From Chionoecetes opilio (lineage: Eukaryota > Arthropoda > Malacostraca > Decapoda > Majidae), in NCBI GenBank assembly GCA_016584305.1, contig JACEEZ010021775.1:207001-271000 (forward strand): a stretch of DNA of 64,000 bases, in the 5' to 3' direction. Shown one piece after another: positions 1-9,993 of this stretch. Each line of letters begins with the position of its first letter. Position 1 is the stretch's first letter. Below the pieces are notes generated by a model. That model saw nothing but the letters and a program-made list of their open reading frames with translations, ran no database searches and had not been told where the DNA came from. The translations under genes were made by a program, and so were the position numbers.

Positions 1-3000
1 TCAATGGCGCGTACGCTTTCCACCGTACTTGATTCTTCCATGCTCTCCGTCATACTGGACTCCATATGAGCTTCTTTCTGGGACTCACTACTCCTCTGAT
101 GTCTAACTTTCCTAGTGCCATCATCTTTTGCATCAGAAACCTCGTCTGGCTTGTCCACACTCATTTCTTCCTTGAACATTTTCTTCTTATCTTCATAGTC
201 TTTCCTAAATTCTCGTGTTAAGCCTTCTTCATCCTTCCATGAGCCTTTCCTTGAGCCTGGTTTGGAGCCAGACTTTGGACTGCAGCTCTTGCCTTGCTCT
301 GAGTCTTCGGACACCTGCTGGGGATCAGTGGCTTGTGAGGCTTGCTTGACGGCCTCAGACTCCTTGGCCAGCTCTGTCACTTCCTTTACAATCTGTCTGG
401 CAGTTTCTTTAATATCACTATCACTAAACCTGACTAATTCTTGGACTTCCGACATCTTGCGCTCCTTAACTTCCACCACGGATATAGTGGGAATTTCAGG
501 TAATTCTTGTATTGTGTCAATGGGTCTTTCAACTTTACAGATATCTGCTGTTTTTAGCATGTCTAATGTTTTTGATATCATTTGAGTAGCTTGATCGTAT
601 TCACTTGTCACGACTTCATCAGCGGTGTCGTGAATGATGATTGAACCTTCACTTTCATCGGCCTCTGACGGTTCTTTAGCATATCTCTGAGTGTCTTCTT
701 CTTCCGTCATCTGGCGGAGGCGCTCCATGTGGTGTTCTATGGGCGACAGTTCTGCTCCACTGGATCGCAGGTCTTCGTCTGTTATCTCCATGCTGTGCTG
801 GTATTGACTGCCGACAAGCTTCCTGTGCAACAACTCGGTCTTTTTAGCGGTGACAGACTCAATCAGCTTCCGTTGCTTGTCGTCAACTTCTTCACCTAAT
901 TGTTCCTGAATATATTTTTCTATTTTGGATGTTGTTTCCTGAGTGAATGCTGAATCAGGAATGGGCACGGGCAGTGGCGACCGTGCAGCTCTGTCTGTGT
1001 GTTCCTCAGTGTCACGGGGAAACTCCTGGAACGTTTGTGATGGAGTGACCAGAGGAGATCGCTTCACGGCCTCAGTCTTCACCTCCTCTACGATCTCTAT
1101 GGCAAGTTTCCGTGCTTCCTCCTCACTCAATTTTTGTTTACTATCCTCGACATGTAGTACTGGATATGGTTTTTCTAACACTTTTGATTCATCTGAGGAA
1201 ATGTCCTTCACATGCTGTACCTCAAAGGACTGTTGTGCAGGAATGTCTTGCACCGTCTCAGACAACACTGCTTCAGATCGTTCCTGAGACACCTCCCACA
1301 CCACCTCTTCAATGTTTTCCTCCGGCACCTGAATGGGGCTGGACAAGGGCTGAGACTTTTGTGCTGGGGCAACGGGTGCAATGGTATCTTTAGCAGCCAA
1401 CACTTTACGCTCCGGGCTCTGATCCTCGGCTGACGATGAAAGTTCCTCTGAAAATATGTCAGATTTCATTTGTTGTTTTACATATGCCTCAGCCTTTTCC
1501 TTTGCTGTCTTTGAAGAGTATGATTTGGACTCCTGATCTTTTGGTTCTAACTGTGTTGTAAAAGTTGTGATTGAGGTAGTTTTGACGGTGGAGCCATCAG
1601 CCATTGCCGTTTCTTGGGTCTTTGTTTCCTTGATGACTCTCTGCTCCTGGCCTCCTTCTCTGGTTGTTGTCGTTTCCCTGACAACCGTCTCTCTCGTGTC
1701 ACCCATCTGGCGAGACTCCTCCGTTACGTCTATCATTGTTTTATCGGCCGTGCGTTTCTCTCCGGGCTCCTCGTCGGACGCCTCGGGCCTTGTGACGTCG
1801 TCCTCTGTCATGTCATCTCTGGAAGTGTCTTGGTCATCAGTGGACAAAGTATGGACGGTTTCTTTGGCTTCAGATGAGCTCTCTGTCTTTTCTTCAGATT
1901 TTGAAATTGACCTTGAGAAGGTTCTACTATGGCCATCTTTCTTTTCATGAATTACTTTTGCTTCCTTCTCAGAGATCTCTTTCTCCCTCTTTTCTGTGGA
2001 GGCGTCTCTCTGTGTGCTGGATTTCTTGCCCAAAGCTCCCAGCTCAGATGTTACTTTTTCTTTCTTTTTTTGAACTTTTTCTTGATGTACTTTAGATGAT
2101 TCTGTCACTTCAGATCTGTCTGAACTCGTCTTATCACTTTTGGATGTAATTTCTGTCTTAAAATCAGTTTTTGATACATCGTCTTTCTTACTTTCAAACT
2201 TTTTCTTTATTTCTTTATCCTTTCCAATGGTTTCACTCGTTTTACTTTCCCTCTCTTCCTTCTTCTTCAGAGTGCTGGACGCAGACTGTTCGGATACAAC
2301 TACTGTCTCGTCATATTCCTTTGACGATCTCTTCCAAGACTGACTTTCCTCTATTTCCATGGACTGCCTTTTTATTTCCTCTTCAAAAAGAGCCCTTTTT
2401 GACGTCACGTCCTTGAACGCGATGTCTTCCGGGGAGGACAGTTCTGCCGTCGGCTCATCTGGGCGTAAAACCTCAAAAGGACTGATGGTTCTCTGTCTGG
2501 CTGATTCCGTGTTAGCATCAATTTTTTCAGTTCCAGCAAAACCTGCATTTTCATAAAACCGGGGATCATCGCTCTGAGAAAGGTACTCTGTCTCAGAATC
2601 ATTGCTTTCTGTGGTACAAACTGCTGCTTTTTTGATCTTCTGTTCAAGTACAGTGCCAACAGTGCCTGTGGTATCAGTGTCACTCTCGGTATCACTTTTC
2701 TGCACATTACTACCTTTAGATTCGAAGGATTGAGACGTGACACTTTCCCAGAACTGCTTACGTTCAGCATACGGTTTTATATCTTCCATTATTCCTACAT
2801 GTTCCTCTTTAGTGTCTTCAGCTTTCTTTGATTCAATCTTTGTCTCTGAGGGAATCGGTCCGGTAAAGATATTAGTCGCTTGGGAGAATGTGCGTTCATG
2901 CCTTCTACTTGGTCTACTTGTAATACGTGGTTCATCGTGAGAGCTCTGACTGTCCCTAACATTGATAGGTGTACAGGGAGGTTGTTGTTGGGACAAGGCA

Positions 3001-3136
3001 GAGGGTGGGGACTGGATGCTATGGGAAGGATGAAGGATAGGTGAGGGTGAAAAGTGCGAGTGTCCGCCTGTCGTCTCTGCAGATGGCTTCACCCCGCCCC
3101 CATACTCTTTACGTTCTGTAAACACCACTCCCACAT
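1..3136 (-). CDS. Ank2: Ankyrin tail exon, at least 3,136 nt, cut by window end
   Basis: Enters in phase 1 after ACTCTTGTTCTAG and stays open to the window edge (more than 1,045 codons), so the stop or donor lies outside. It starts DVGVVFTERKEYGGG and soon reaches DIKPYAERKQFWESVTSQSF. A long, highly charged Lys/Glu/Ser/Thr stretch follows with likely coiled coils, for example STLKKKEERESKTSETIGKD and QKKKEKVTSELGALGKKSST. It also has REGGQEQRVIKETKTQE-type threonine repeats similar to the exon at 36172-35432. Later blocks include EEARKLAIEIVEEVKTEA, AEYDQ-type helices and VRFSDSDIKETARQIVKEVT. The ERKQFWE-like block is compact and aromatic in an otherwise disordered tail, so it is a candidate interaction motif. 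Confidence 0.88.
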
Positions 3137-3870
3137 CTAGAACAAGAGTTAGTAGCACACTATTAGTAAACATCACACACTCTTGTTATGGCGCACATGG
3201 CTACATGCTGTCAGGCAATTATGGATGTGATATGAATGATGGGAACTGTGATCTGAGGACCCACCATCTCGATACACTCTCACACGCCTATCACTCTACA
3301 TGCATGTCAACAAGGTCTACACATTCACTGTATCTACTACTTACCAGTCATCCTATTTAGGTTCGAGCTTGTCTACTATAACCTATAGTGAACATTAAAA
3401 ATGTTCTTAGATGAGGAAATGGTGTTATCTGTCCCCCTGTCATGAACATTCATGACGTCGGAAAGTCTAGCCGTGTCAGTGATAGCGGAGCATTCAGTAA
3501 ATGCCAATCACTCACAGATGCCTTTTAATAGGACAAGATCATTAACAAGTGACTTGACAAGAATCTTTAAGTTTAAGTGTCCACAAGCTTGATGAGGATA
3601 ACAGTGCACACAAAACATGAACCCGAGCGCACGGCTTCCCTGGACCCAACACGTTACTACAAAACATAATGCATGCCGTCACTGTTACCTGAAAGAAATT
3701 AATCACTGTTAATACTCACACAACTGAGGGGGGAAAATTTAAAACAAAAATCATTCTTACAAACACAACAAACAATCAACTGTCTTGAGAGTTAGTGACT
3801 GCTTAAGTAATTACATGGCAGCTGTTAGTGTCTACAGTGCTGCTAGGATGTGGCTACACCACCACAATAC
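3137..3870 (-). other. Ankyrin intron, 734 nt
   Basis: From a GTATTG donor to a CTCTTGTTCTAG acceptor. No repeat or element recognised. Confidence 0.85.
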
Positions 3871-4449
3871 CTGCTGAGCCAGACTTGTCCCAGTGGATTT
3901 CAAAACACCCCTTATGGCCCAAAGCTTCCACGGGCAAAATCACTTCACTACCAGAGGAGGAAGACGTGCGAGTGCCCGAGGCAGCGCTCGGTATCTGTCC
4001 CCCTCGAGCAGCCTCCCCCACTGCCTCTCCAAGGATTTCGGCTGCTAGAGAGTCAGCCTCATGAACAATTCTTTTATCGGCAGCTTGAGTTTTTTGGTAT
4101 AGATTTTCAAAGCTGGAGCACATTTCAGGTGGCAGCTGTGTCTTGGTAGTGAACGGGTCTCCCAGAGAGGAAGTCAGCTGCGCCGTACAAGGTGTGTCCT
4201 CACACTTTGCAGCTGTCAGGTCTGCTCCATCATATATATTTTCATAACTAGATACTTTATCGTGCAGGCTGTGGCCTTGCCTTGCATCACTGCTCTCACT
4301 CTGTGCCCCGTGACTCACAGCCTCAGCCTCATCCTCAGCCAGACTCTCAGGTAAAGCCAAACCTCTCAAATCTGTCACATCTATGTGCAAGTACCCCTGG
4401 TGCCCCATGGCCTCTAGCATCTCCTGTTGCTGCTGCAAATACCGCTGGG
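3871..4449 (-). CDS. Ank2: Ankyrin tail exon, 579 nt
   Basis: Enters in phase 1 after CTCTCCTGTAG and leaves in phase 1 at TCAGCAG/GTATTG. Encodes 193 residues from AQRYLQQQQEMLEAMGHQGY with LHIDVTDLRGLALPESLAED. Two similar short motifs follow, KVSSYENIYDGADLT and MCSSFENLYQKTQAADK, then an alanine/glycine/serine-rich part and EVILPVEALGHKGCFEIHWD near the end. The S-[YF]-E-N-[IL]-Y motif could be a tyrosine-based binding motif. That is an inference. Confidence 0.85.
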
Positions 4450-4619
4450 CTACAGGAGAGGAAGTAACAACGTTAGGTGGAAGCAAGCAAAGTGGAAAAG
4501 TTGTGGGCCTCGGACCACTCTTGTTTGAATCACGACGCAGCACGACACTGCCGCCAGCGTCACTGGCGGGCCTGGCGTCACCTTTGTCATGAGCCTCGGC
4601 AGTAATCCCGAGCCTTCAC
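4450..4619 (-). other. Short intron (170 nt), retained form would terminate
   Basis: Donor GGAG/GTGAAG and an excellent acceptor, TTACTTCCTCTCCTGTAG. If retained, the upstream frame continues about 56 codons to a stop at 4450-4452. Another frame is open through most of the intron into the next exon (ITAEAHDKGDARPASDAGG), so part of it may be coding in an alternative form. Confidence 0.7.
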
Positions 4620-4853
4620 CTCCACAAGTCACATTAGACGTGACTCCATCAAGCTCATGTTCTTTCCTCATACTAGAATTTTCATATGACCCAAAATTCA
4701 TATCAAACGTCTCCTTGACGTTTGGTAAAAGATCATTTGTCCTCGACAACTGATCGGAAAACACACGATCGCCATTGGTTTCCTTAGTATTTTCACACAC
4801 AACTTCATCTTCCCTTGCAAGGATAGCTTGCTGGCTACAGGCGCCAATCACAA
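4620..4853 (-). CDS. Ank2: Ankyrin tail exon, 234 nt
   Basis: Enters in phase 1 after GGTATTATTTTACAG and leaves in phase 1 at TGTGGAG/GTGAAG. Encodes VIGACSQQAILAREDEVVCE, then NTKETNGDRVFSDQL and FDMNFGSYENSSMRKEHELD before TSNVTCG. The FGSYENS block resembles the SSYENIYD and SSFENLYQ blocks of the next exon, suggesting a repeated Tyr-Glu-Asn motif across the exon pair. Confidence 0.75.
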
Positions 4854-4988
4854 CTGTAAAATAATACCCAATCCCATTCATCTCAGAAATAAAAACACTA
4901 AACATACATAGTTGTCTGTGTGGTGGATGTCAGTGGTGCTGGTGCTAGGTGGTGGTCTCCTAGACACTTTAACCTCTAGCTGTGTTAA

Positions 4989-5074
<86 letters not shown>

Positions 5075-5140
5075 CTTGTGATGAAGCTTAGTGTGACTTA
5101 TGATGGTGTGCATGAGATGAGCCACAAGTGAGTTCCATAC
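4854..5140 (-). other. Ankyrin intron, 287 nt
   Basis: Contains an AT tract of about 78 bp (4992-5069) between donor and acceptor. No other feature seen. Confidence 0.85.
4992..5069. repeat. (AT)n tract
   Basis: About 78 bp of AT dinucleotides with one TAATATAT phase break in the middle. Confidence 0.95.
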
Positions 5141-6688
5141 CTGGGTCCCTGGGAGAGGCCTGGGAGGCGTCAGGGGGCACGGGGGGACACACAACAGAAG
5201 AGACAGGGGGAGACAGAGGGTGAGAAGGAGCACCAACAAGGGGTTTGGGCATGAATTTAATTTTGTCAGATTTTACCGGCGAGCTGAGATCCGCTGTAAT
5301 GCGGTCAAACTCATCCTCTAGGCTGTCATGGTTGAGTTCCTCAGAGTCTAAGAGATCAGAGGATCTTTGGTCAGGCTGATAGGCACTAGATGGACTTTTC
5401 TCTTCCTTGGAGACAATTTCGGGAGGTAAACACTCTGCTTCATGACTCGTCTCTGCTTCGCCTTTGGACCAGAAGTCAGACTGTCCAGGTTCTGAGACAT
5501 GCAACTCTTGTATCATTTGCATCACCATTTCTTTGACTGAATCAATATTTGAAAGCATGACAAGACTCACTTTGTTAGTGTCAGAATCATCTTCCACTCT
5601 GCTGTCTTCTATCACTTCTCTGACATCATCCAGAGTGTTAAGGATCACTGTGATTTCTGTACTGGCTGATAGCGGATCTATTTGCTTGGTCTTCATTTGC
5701 TCTTGTAATATATTCACTCTATTTATTATATCATTAACTTCCTGGGCAAAGTAGGCATTGTTTTCATCTCTATCAGAGTCAGGACGAGGTTCTCTGGGCT
5801 CTGATTTACCATCCATGGGTTCTTTGTCTTCTAAAAGATTGGACATGGAGCTGTCTCGCTCAGTGTGGGAATCTCTCATCTCCATCGGCGTTGTTATGTC
5901 AGTATCTTCCGTGGCCTCAATGGAGAAACCCCGATCACTTAGTTCTTGCCCCGGCACGGGTGAGCTTTGCATCAGGTCGTCGTCTAGGTCGGGAGCTTCA
6001 TCCTCCGTCCTGGTGTCGAGGATATCTTGGTCGAAACGCACACTGTCGCGGGAATCTTCTGTACTGGTTCGGTCAATTTCTGCATGGTCTTCACTGGAGT
6101 CTTCGGTGGGAGATATCGGCCCCAGAGAAATGAATGCACTGTTTGTGTTAAAGGTTACACTGGCGGCACCCAGCTCTTCCGTGGCAATAAAGGGCGTGAA
6201 GCTTTCAGACTGCAGGGAAGCAATGGAGGGCGAGGCCACGAGACGGCTGGCAGCACTAGCTTCAGCACCACACACAAAACCATTTTCTAGTAAAACACGA
6301 TCTGATAATTTAGTTGCAGAGGATGGAGACACATCAAGGCCCTGAGGTTCAAAGGAATTAGAATCATGCAGATGAGAAGGCTTAAGGTGTAAAAATGGTT
6401 GAGACTCATTGCCACAGGACTCTTGTAAGGAAGAAGCCTCGGCCTTTTTAGTGGTAAGAGTAGGTGGGTGTGGAGTAAGAGGGGAGGAGGAGTGTGTTGA
6501 GGCTACAGGGGGAGAGGTAGAGGAAGGGTGTGAGGGGAGGACAACAGCCTCGTTGGTAGCCACTGCAGGGAGCAGGGAGGAGGAGGAGGTTCTAGCCTGC
6601 ATCACAGTTTCAGTTAACATGCTGTCTACACTTTTGCCCTCCCAGTCCATGCCTTGAGCCTCAGGACAACCACCATGAGGGCCACCGT
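5141..6688 (-). CDS. Ank2: Ankyrin tail exon, 1,548 nt
   Basis: Enters in phase 1 after CCTCATGTATTTCAG and leaves in phase 1 at GACCCAG/GTATGG. Encodes 516 residues from DGGPHGGCPEAQGMDWEGKS. It has Ser/Pro-rich low-complexity parts, acidic patches (RTEDEAPDLDDDLMQSS, SEDHAEIDRTSTEDS) and two hydrophobic-heptad helices: EVNDIINRVNILQEQMKTKQ, then VILNTLDDVREVIEDS and SLVMLSNIDSVKEMVMQMIQ. The helices resemble coiled-coil or helical-hairpin segments. The last third returns to disordered sequence ending in a proline-rich SHPLSPPVSSVVCPPVPP. Unknown binding partner. Confidence 0.88.
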
Positions 6689-6959
6689 CTGAAATACATG
6701 AGGGAAGAAGGTCTGTAATGCCTGGTGACAAGAAGCATCATCAAGGGGCACAAGCCTTTCACTTTGCCATGGCCTTCACTGCACTGTGTGAGAGGCTAGC
6801 TAGGCTATGGTGTGTAGCAGCACATCCAAATATTTATCTGGTTAGTTTGTCAAAACATTCCTCAGAATATTAGTTGAATTAAGTATGTTAAGTCACACAG
6901 AGAAAAGTTGCTAAGAAGCAGCACAAGTACTATAGCAGCAAGCTAAAAGCCTGCCTTAC
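6689..6959 (-). other. Ankyrin intron, 271 nt
   Basis: Ordinary AT-rich intron from a GTAAGG donor to a CATGTATTTCAG acceptor. No other feature seen. Confidence 0.8.
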
Positions 6960-7772
6960 CTCGCACTTGAGCCATGAGATCAAACTCATCTTGCATTGGC
7001 TCACAGTAGGATGGATATGTGGACGCCACTTGTGGTCTGGTAAATTTAGGATTGGGAGAACGCAAATCCAACGAGGTGCTCTGTAGGCGGTGCACGTCTC
7101 CCCCCGCCACTGCCTGACTGGAACCAGCGGGCGGAGGCTGTGCGGCCCCTGCAGAACAACCCGTCAAATCTGCATTTTCACTCTCAACAAATTCCCGAAT
7201 ACTCCTAATTTCTATTGATTCCTTGCCTAGTTCAGTCGTTTTGACCAACAGCTTGATTTCAGCTTTAATGGTTCTGGGTTCATCATTATCTTCTGCTTGA
7301 ATCTCTTCGTCCTCCCACCGTGGAGAGTCACGCATGATCATCAACTGTTCTTCTCCTTCGTCACTGGACACAAGACTGGCTTCTGCTGCTTCACCTATTG
7401 AGGGATTACTACCCTGACCTGAGGCCACAGACACAACACCAGGAATCTTTGTGGATGGGTCACCATGGTGTTGCCCCGTGTCAGTGTCAGCACTCTTAAA
7501 GCTCTCAAGATTAGGTGGTGAGGTTAAAACTGAAGAGTGAATAGGCACATCAATTTTTGGATTCGTGGATATGTCACATATCATCTTTTTCTCCATTCCT
7601 TTCTCAATACTGACATCACCATTTGTTAAAAAAGCTCCTTCAAGCTCTATTTCTGCTTGAGCAGCTTCAGCTTCAATTTTGAATGCCATCTCTTCCATTT
7701 CAGCTTCCTGAACTACCACCATGCTTTCCAACACTGCCAGATCTGCTTCCGAAAGTTTATTCTTGCCATCAG
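6960..7772 (-). CDS. Ank2: Ankyrin tail exon, 813 nt
   Basis: Enters in phase 1 after TATTTCTCCCCTAG and leaves in phase 1 at GTGCGAG/GTAAGG. Encodes 271 residues starting ADGKNKLSEADLAVLESMVV. An acidic predicted helix follows (QEAEMEEMAFKIEAEAAQAE). Then come Ser/Pro/Gly-rich stretches, a second charged helical segment (KAEIKLLVKTTELGKESIE) and a final part with TSLDLRSPNPKFTRP and QDEFDLMAQVRG. The two helical segments could form coiled coils. No known domain. Confidence 0.85.
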
Positions 7773-8291
7773 CTAGGGGAGAAATAACACCACACGTGTG
7801 AGCAGCCACAGCGGTCACAAGCGGCATGAAGGCATGCGAGCTGTGCCTTGTTGAAGTAAGGCACACATATAGGGTTGTAGTGTACACAGTGAGCTTCACA
7901 ACATTACTGGGTGAACAATGGTGTGCCTTGGTGCTCTTGTGCCCTCCTGACACAGCCGGCAGCATCGTCATGCCAATGCAACTGAATCATAACAGTAAAC
8001 AAGTCAAAGAATAATCATTCTTCTGCATTAATTGAAACATGTTAAAATAAAAGTACAGCAAAGAAAAATACAGGCAGTCACTTGTGAAAGGAAAAATAAT
8101 TACTTGTTCTGGAGTGACTGTGGAAGGACACTCCCCGGGGCGAGGAGAGACTGAGAGGATGGAGGGTGGAGGGTGGAGGGTGGAGGTGGAGCAGCGACTG
8201 TGTACAGTGTGTGGGGGTGAGGCGGAAACAGATGATGGACAGACAGGACGGGTGAATCAGAGCCATGCATGAGAGGGAGAAGTCTAGATAC
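7773..8291 (-). other. Ankyrin intron, 519 nt
   Basis: Contains a purine-rich GGAGGGTGGAGGGT run near 8160-8190 and nothing else recognised. Confidence 0.7.
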
Positions 8292-8309
8292 CTGAGCCTG
8301 CCTGGGTGC
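8292..8309 (-). CDS. Ank2: Ankyrin 18-nt microexon (GTQAGS)
   Basis: GCACCCAGGCAGGCTCAG lies between a good acceptor (CACCCTACTTCAG) and a GTATCT donor. It is phase 1 on both sides and 18 nt long, so it inserts six residues: Gly (completed by the previous G), Thr, Gln, Ala, Gly and Ser, then one base of the next codon. The phase fits the tail pattern exactly. The small size means chance cannot be excluded. Confidence 0.5.
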
Positions 8310-8426
8310 CTGAAGTAGGGTGGCTGGTGGCGGCTAGAAGGAAGACAGGAGCGTGTTAGCCCTTCCGAGGGTCTCACACACACACCAGCGCACCATGCCT
8401 GGCCAGCACACTGAGACGGCCTCACG

Positions 8427-8533
8427 CACACACGCACACACACACACTATCACACACACAAACACGCACACACACGCACACACACGCACACACGCGCACA
8501 CACAATCACACTCGATGAATACATACACACACA
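8427..8533. repeat. (CA)n tract, interrupted
   Basis: About 105 bp of CACACA with scattered CACG and CACT interruptions. Confidence 0.9.
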
Positions 8534-9309
8534 CTTTTTTAAGTGCATGAAAAAGAGGGCTTTCATGAATAGAAAAGTTAGCAGTGATGTTATGGAACTC
8601 CCTTGTGGATCTTCAAAACAACATGAAGATGGAATATATACGTTATATATATGTCACATCGTAATTGTTTACATAAATGGAGGTGATGAATATATGAAAA
8701 ATAACCTTCCTCTAACTTGTGAATGTGTGGCCAATGTTTCTGATGTCAAAAACCAAAAACAAAATGGTAAACCAACAATAAACCAGATGGAACCAATAAT
8801 GTATAAAACACACCCGTACCTTAACCACTATCTTAACAACCAATGCCACACATAACTAGCCTGGCATCCTGTACTGCCTGTCACTACTTGAATACACACA
8901 CACTCATACAGATGCAAACAAGGATTCTCAAAGACAGCACTGGTAGGAGGAATAAATAGGCCAGGTACCAGATCAACAGAATCTACTGCTACTGGTACTA
9001 AGAATGGTATCTATTGTGATTACACGGACGACTGTCACTTGGGGCACATGGTTACGGGTCACTAAGAAAGGAACCAGCACTGGAACACTCCTGGAGGGTC
9101 CTGGAGGCTGGGACGGGGCAGGCTGTTAGGGCATGACGGGAGCTAAGAGTACGGGGAGGGTTGGAGGGGGGAGCAGGCTGTAAAATTCACAGGCTTGTAT
9201 ATAAAAAAAGATAGATAAATAAAACTAGGCTGAATGTTGCTTCCATATTTCCTGAATAACTTGAGTAGCGAGAGGTGATGTATGACGGTGAGTGAGATGG
9301 GGACACGTA

Positions 9310-9398
9310 TTAGTATTGGGGTGACGGGAGGCGTGGGCACAGCACCTCATTGGTGATTACTACGGCAGGATTGTTAACCCTGGTCTTGGCTTGGGCCT
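9310..9398 (-). CDS. Weak candidate terminal exon
   Basis: After a GAACACTTAG acceptor a phase-1 frame reads EAQAKTRVNNPAVVITNEVL, then CPRLPSPQY and a stop at 9310. The possible donor GAG/GTGCTG is phase 0 and so does not fit the tail pattern. The short conserved-looking peptide is the only support. Confidence 0.2.
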
Positions 9399-9780
9399 CT
9401 AAGTGTTCATGGCATCCACAGACCAAGTTATCTCCAGAGTTCGTAGACGAGACATAATGGAGTGGTAAGGCCGGTGCGTTGTGTAGCGTTGTGGTGCAAA
9501 TATACGGAGAACATTCAAATGGTATAAACTGTAACACTATTCTTCAATTCTTTGAATGACATATTTTTGAAAAGTATCTATAAGTTGAATGCTAATTTTA
9601 GTTGAATCTGAGAAACAAAAAAATAAAACTAACACTGGTAATGATAAACTTGTTCATTCTGAAAGTTATCAAAACGTGTGAGTGTTTCACAGAAGTGGTC
9701 AGTCAGGGTACTGTTACTGCTGGCTCTGGTTAGGCTGAGGTCATGCTTTGTTGTTTATAAGGACAAATCAACTGAACTCA

Positions 9781-9890
9781 GATTGAAGAACCAAAGACTA
9801 AATACAGTAGTCTTTGGATTGAAGAACCAAAGACTAAATACAGTAGTCTTTGGATTGATGAACCAAAGACTATATACAGTAGTCTTTAGA
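9781..9890. repeat. 36-bp hairpin-forming tandem repeat
   Basis: Three copies of a 36-bp unit, GATTGAAGAACCAAAGACTA plus AATACAGTAGTCTTTG. CAAAGACTA and TAGTCTTTG are inverted repeats, so each unit folds into its own hairpin with about 9 bp of stem. Confidence 0.95.
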
Positions 9891-9993
9891 TGAAGCCAAG
9901 TATTTCTACAGCCGCAGCAGTGGCCGTGAACCCCATGGGGAGTGATGAGCTTCATTACTTCTACAAGTATGTCAAGGACAGTCCTGAGGCAGT

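Noticed and set aside
262..2940. Several plus-strand open frames of 60-127 codons opposite the last exon
   Set aside because: They are antisense shadows of the continuous minus-strand coding frame, Ser/Leu/Phe-rich as expected from reversed Glu/Lys/Ser codons.
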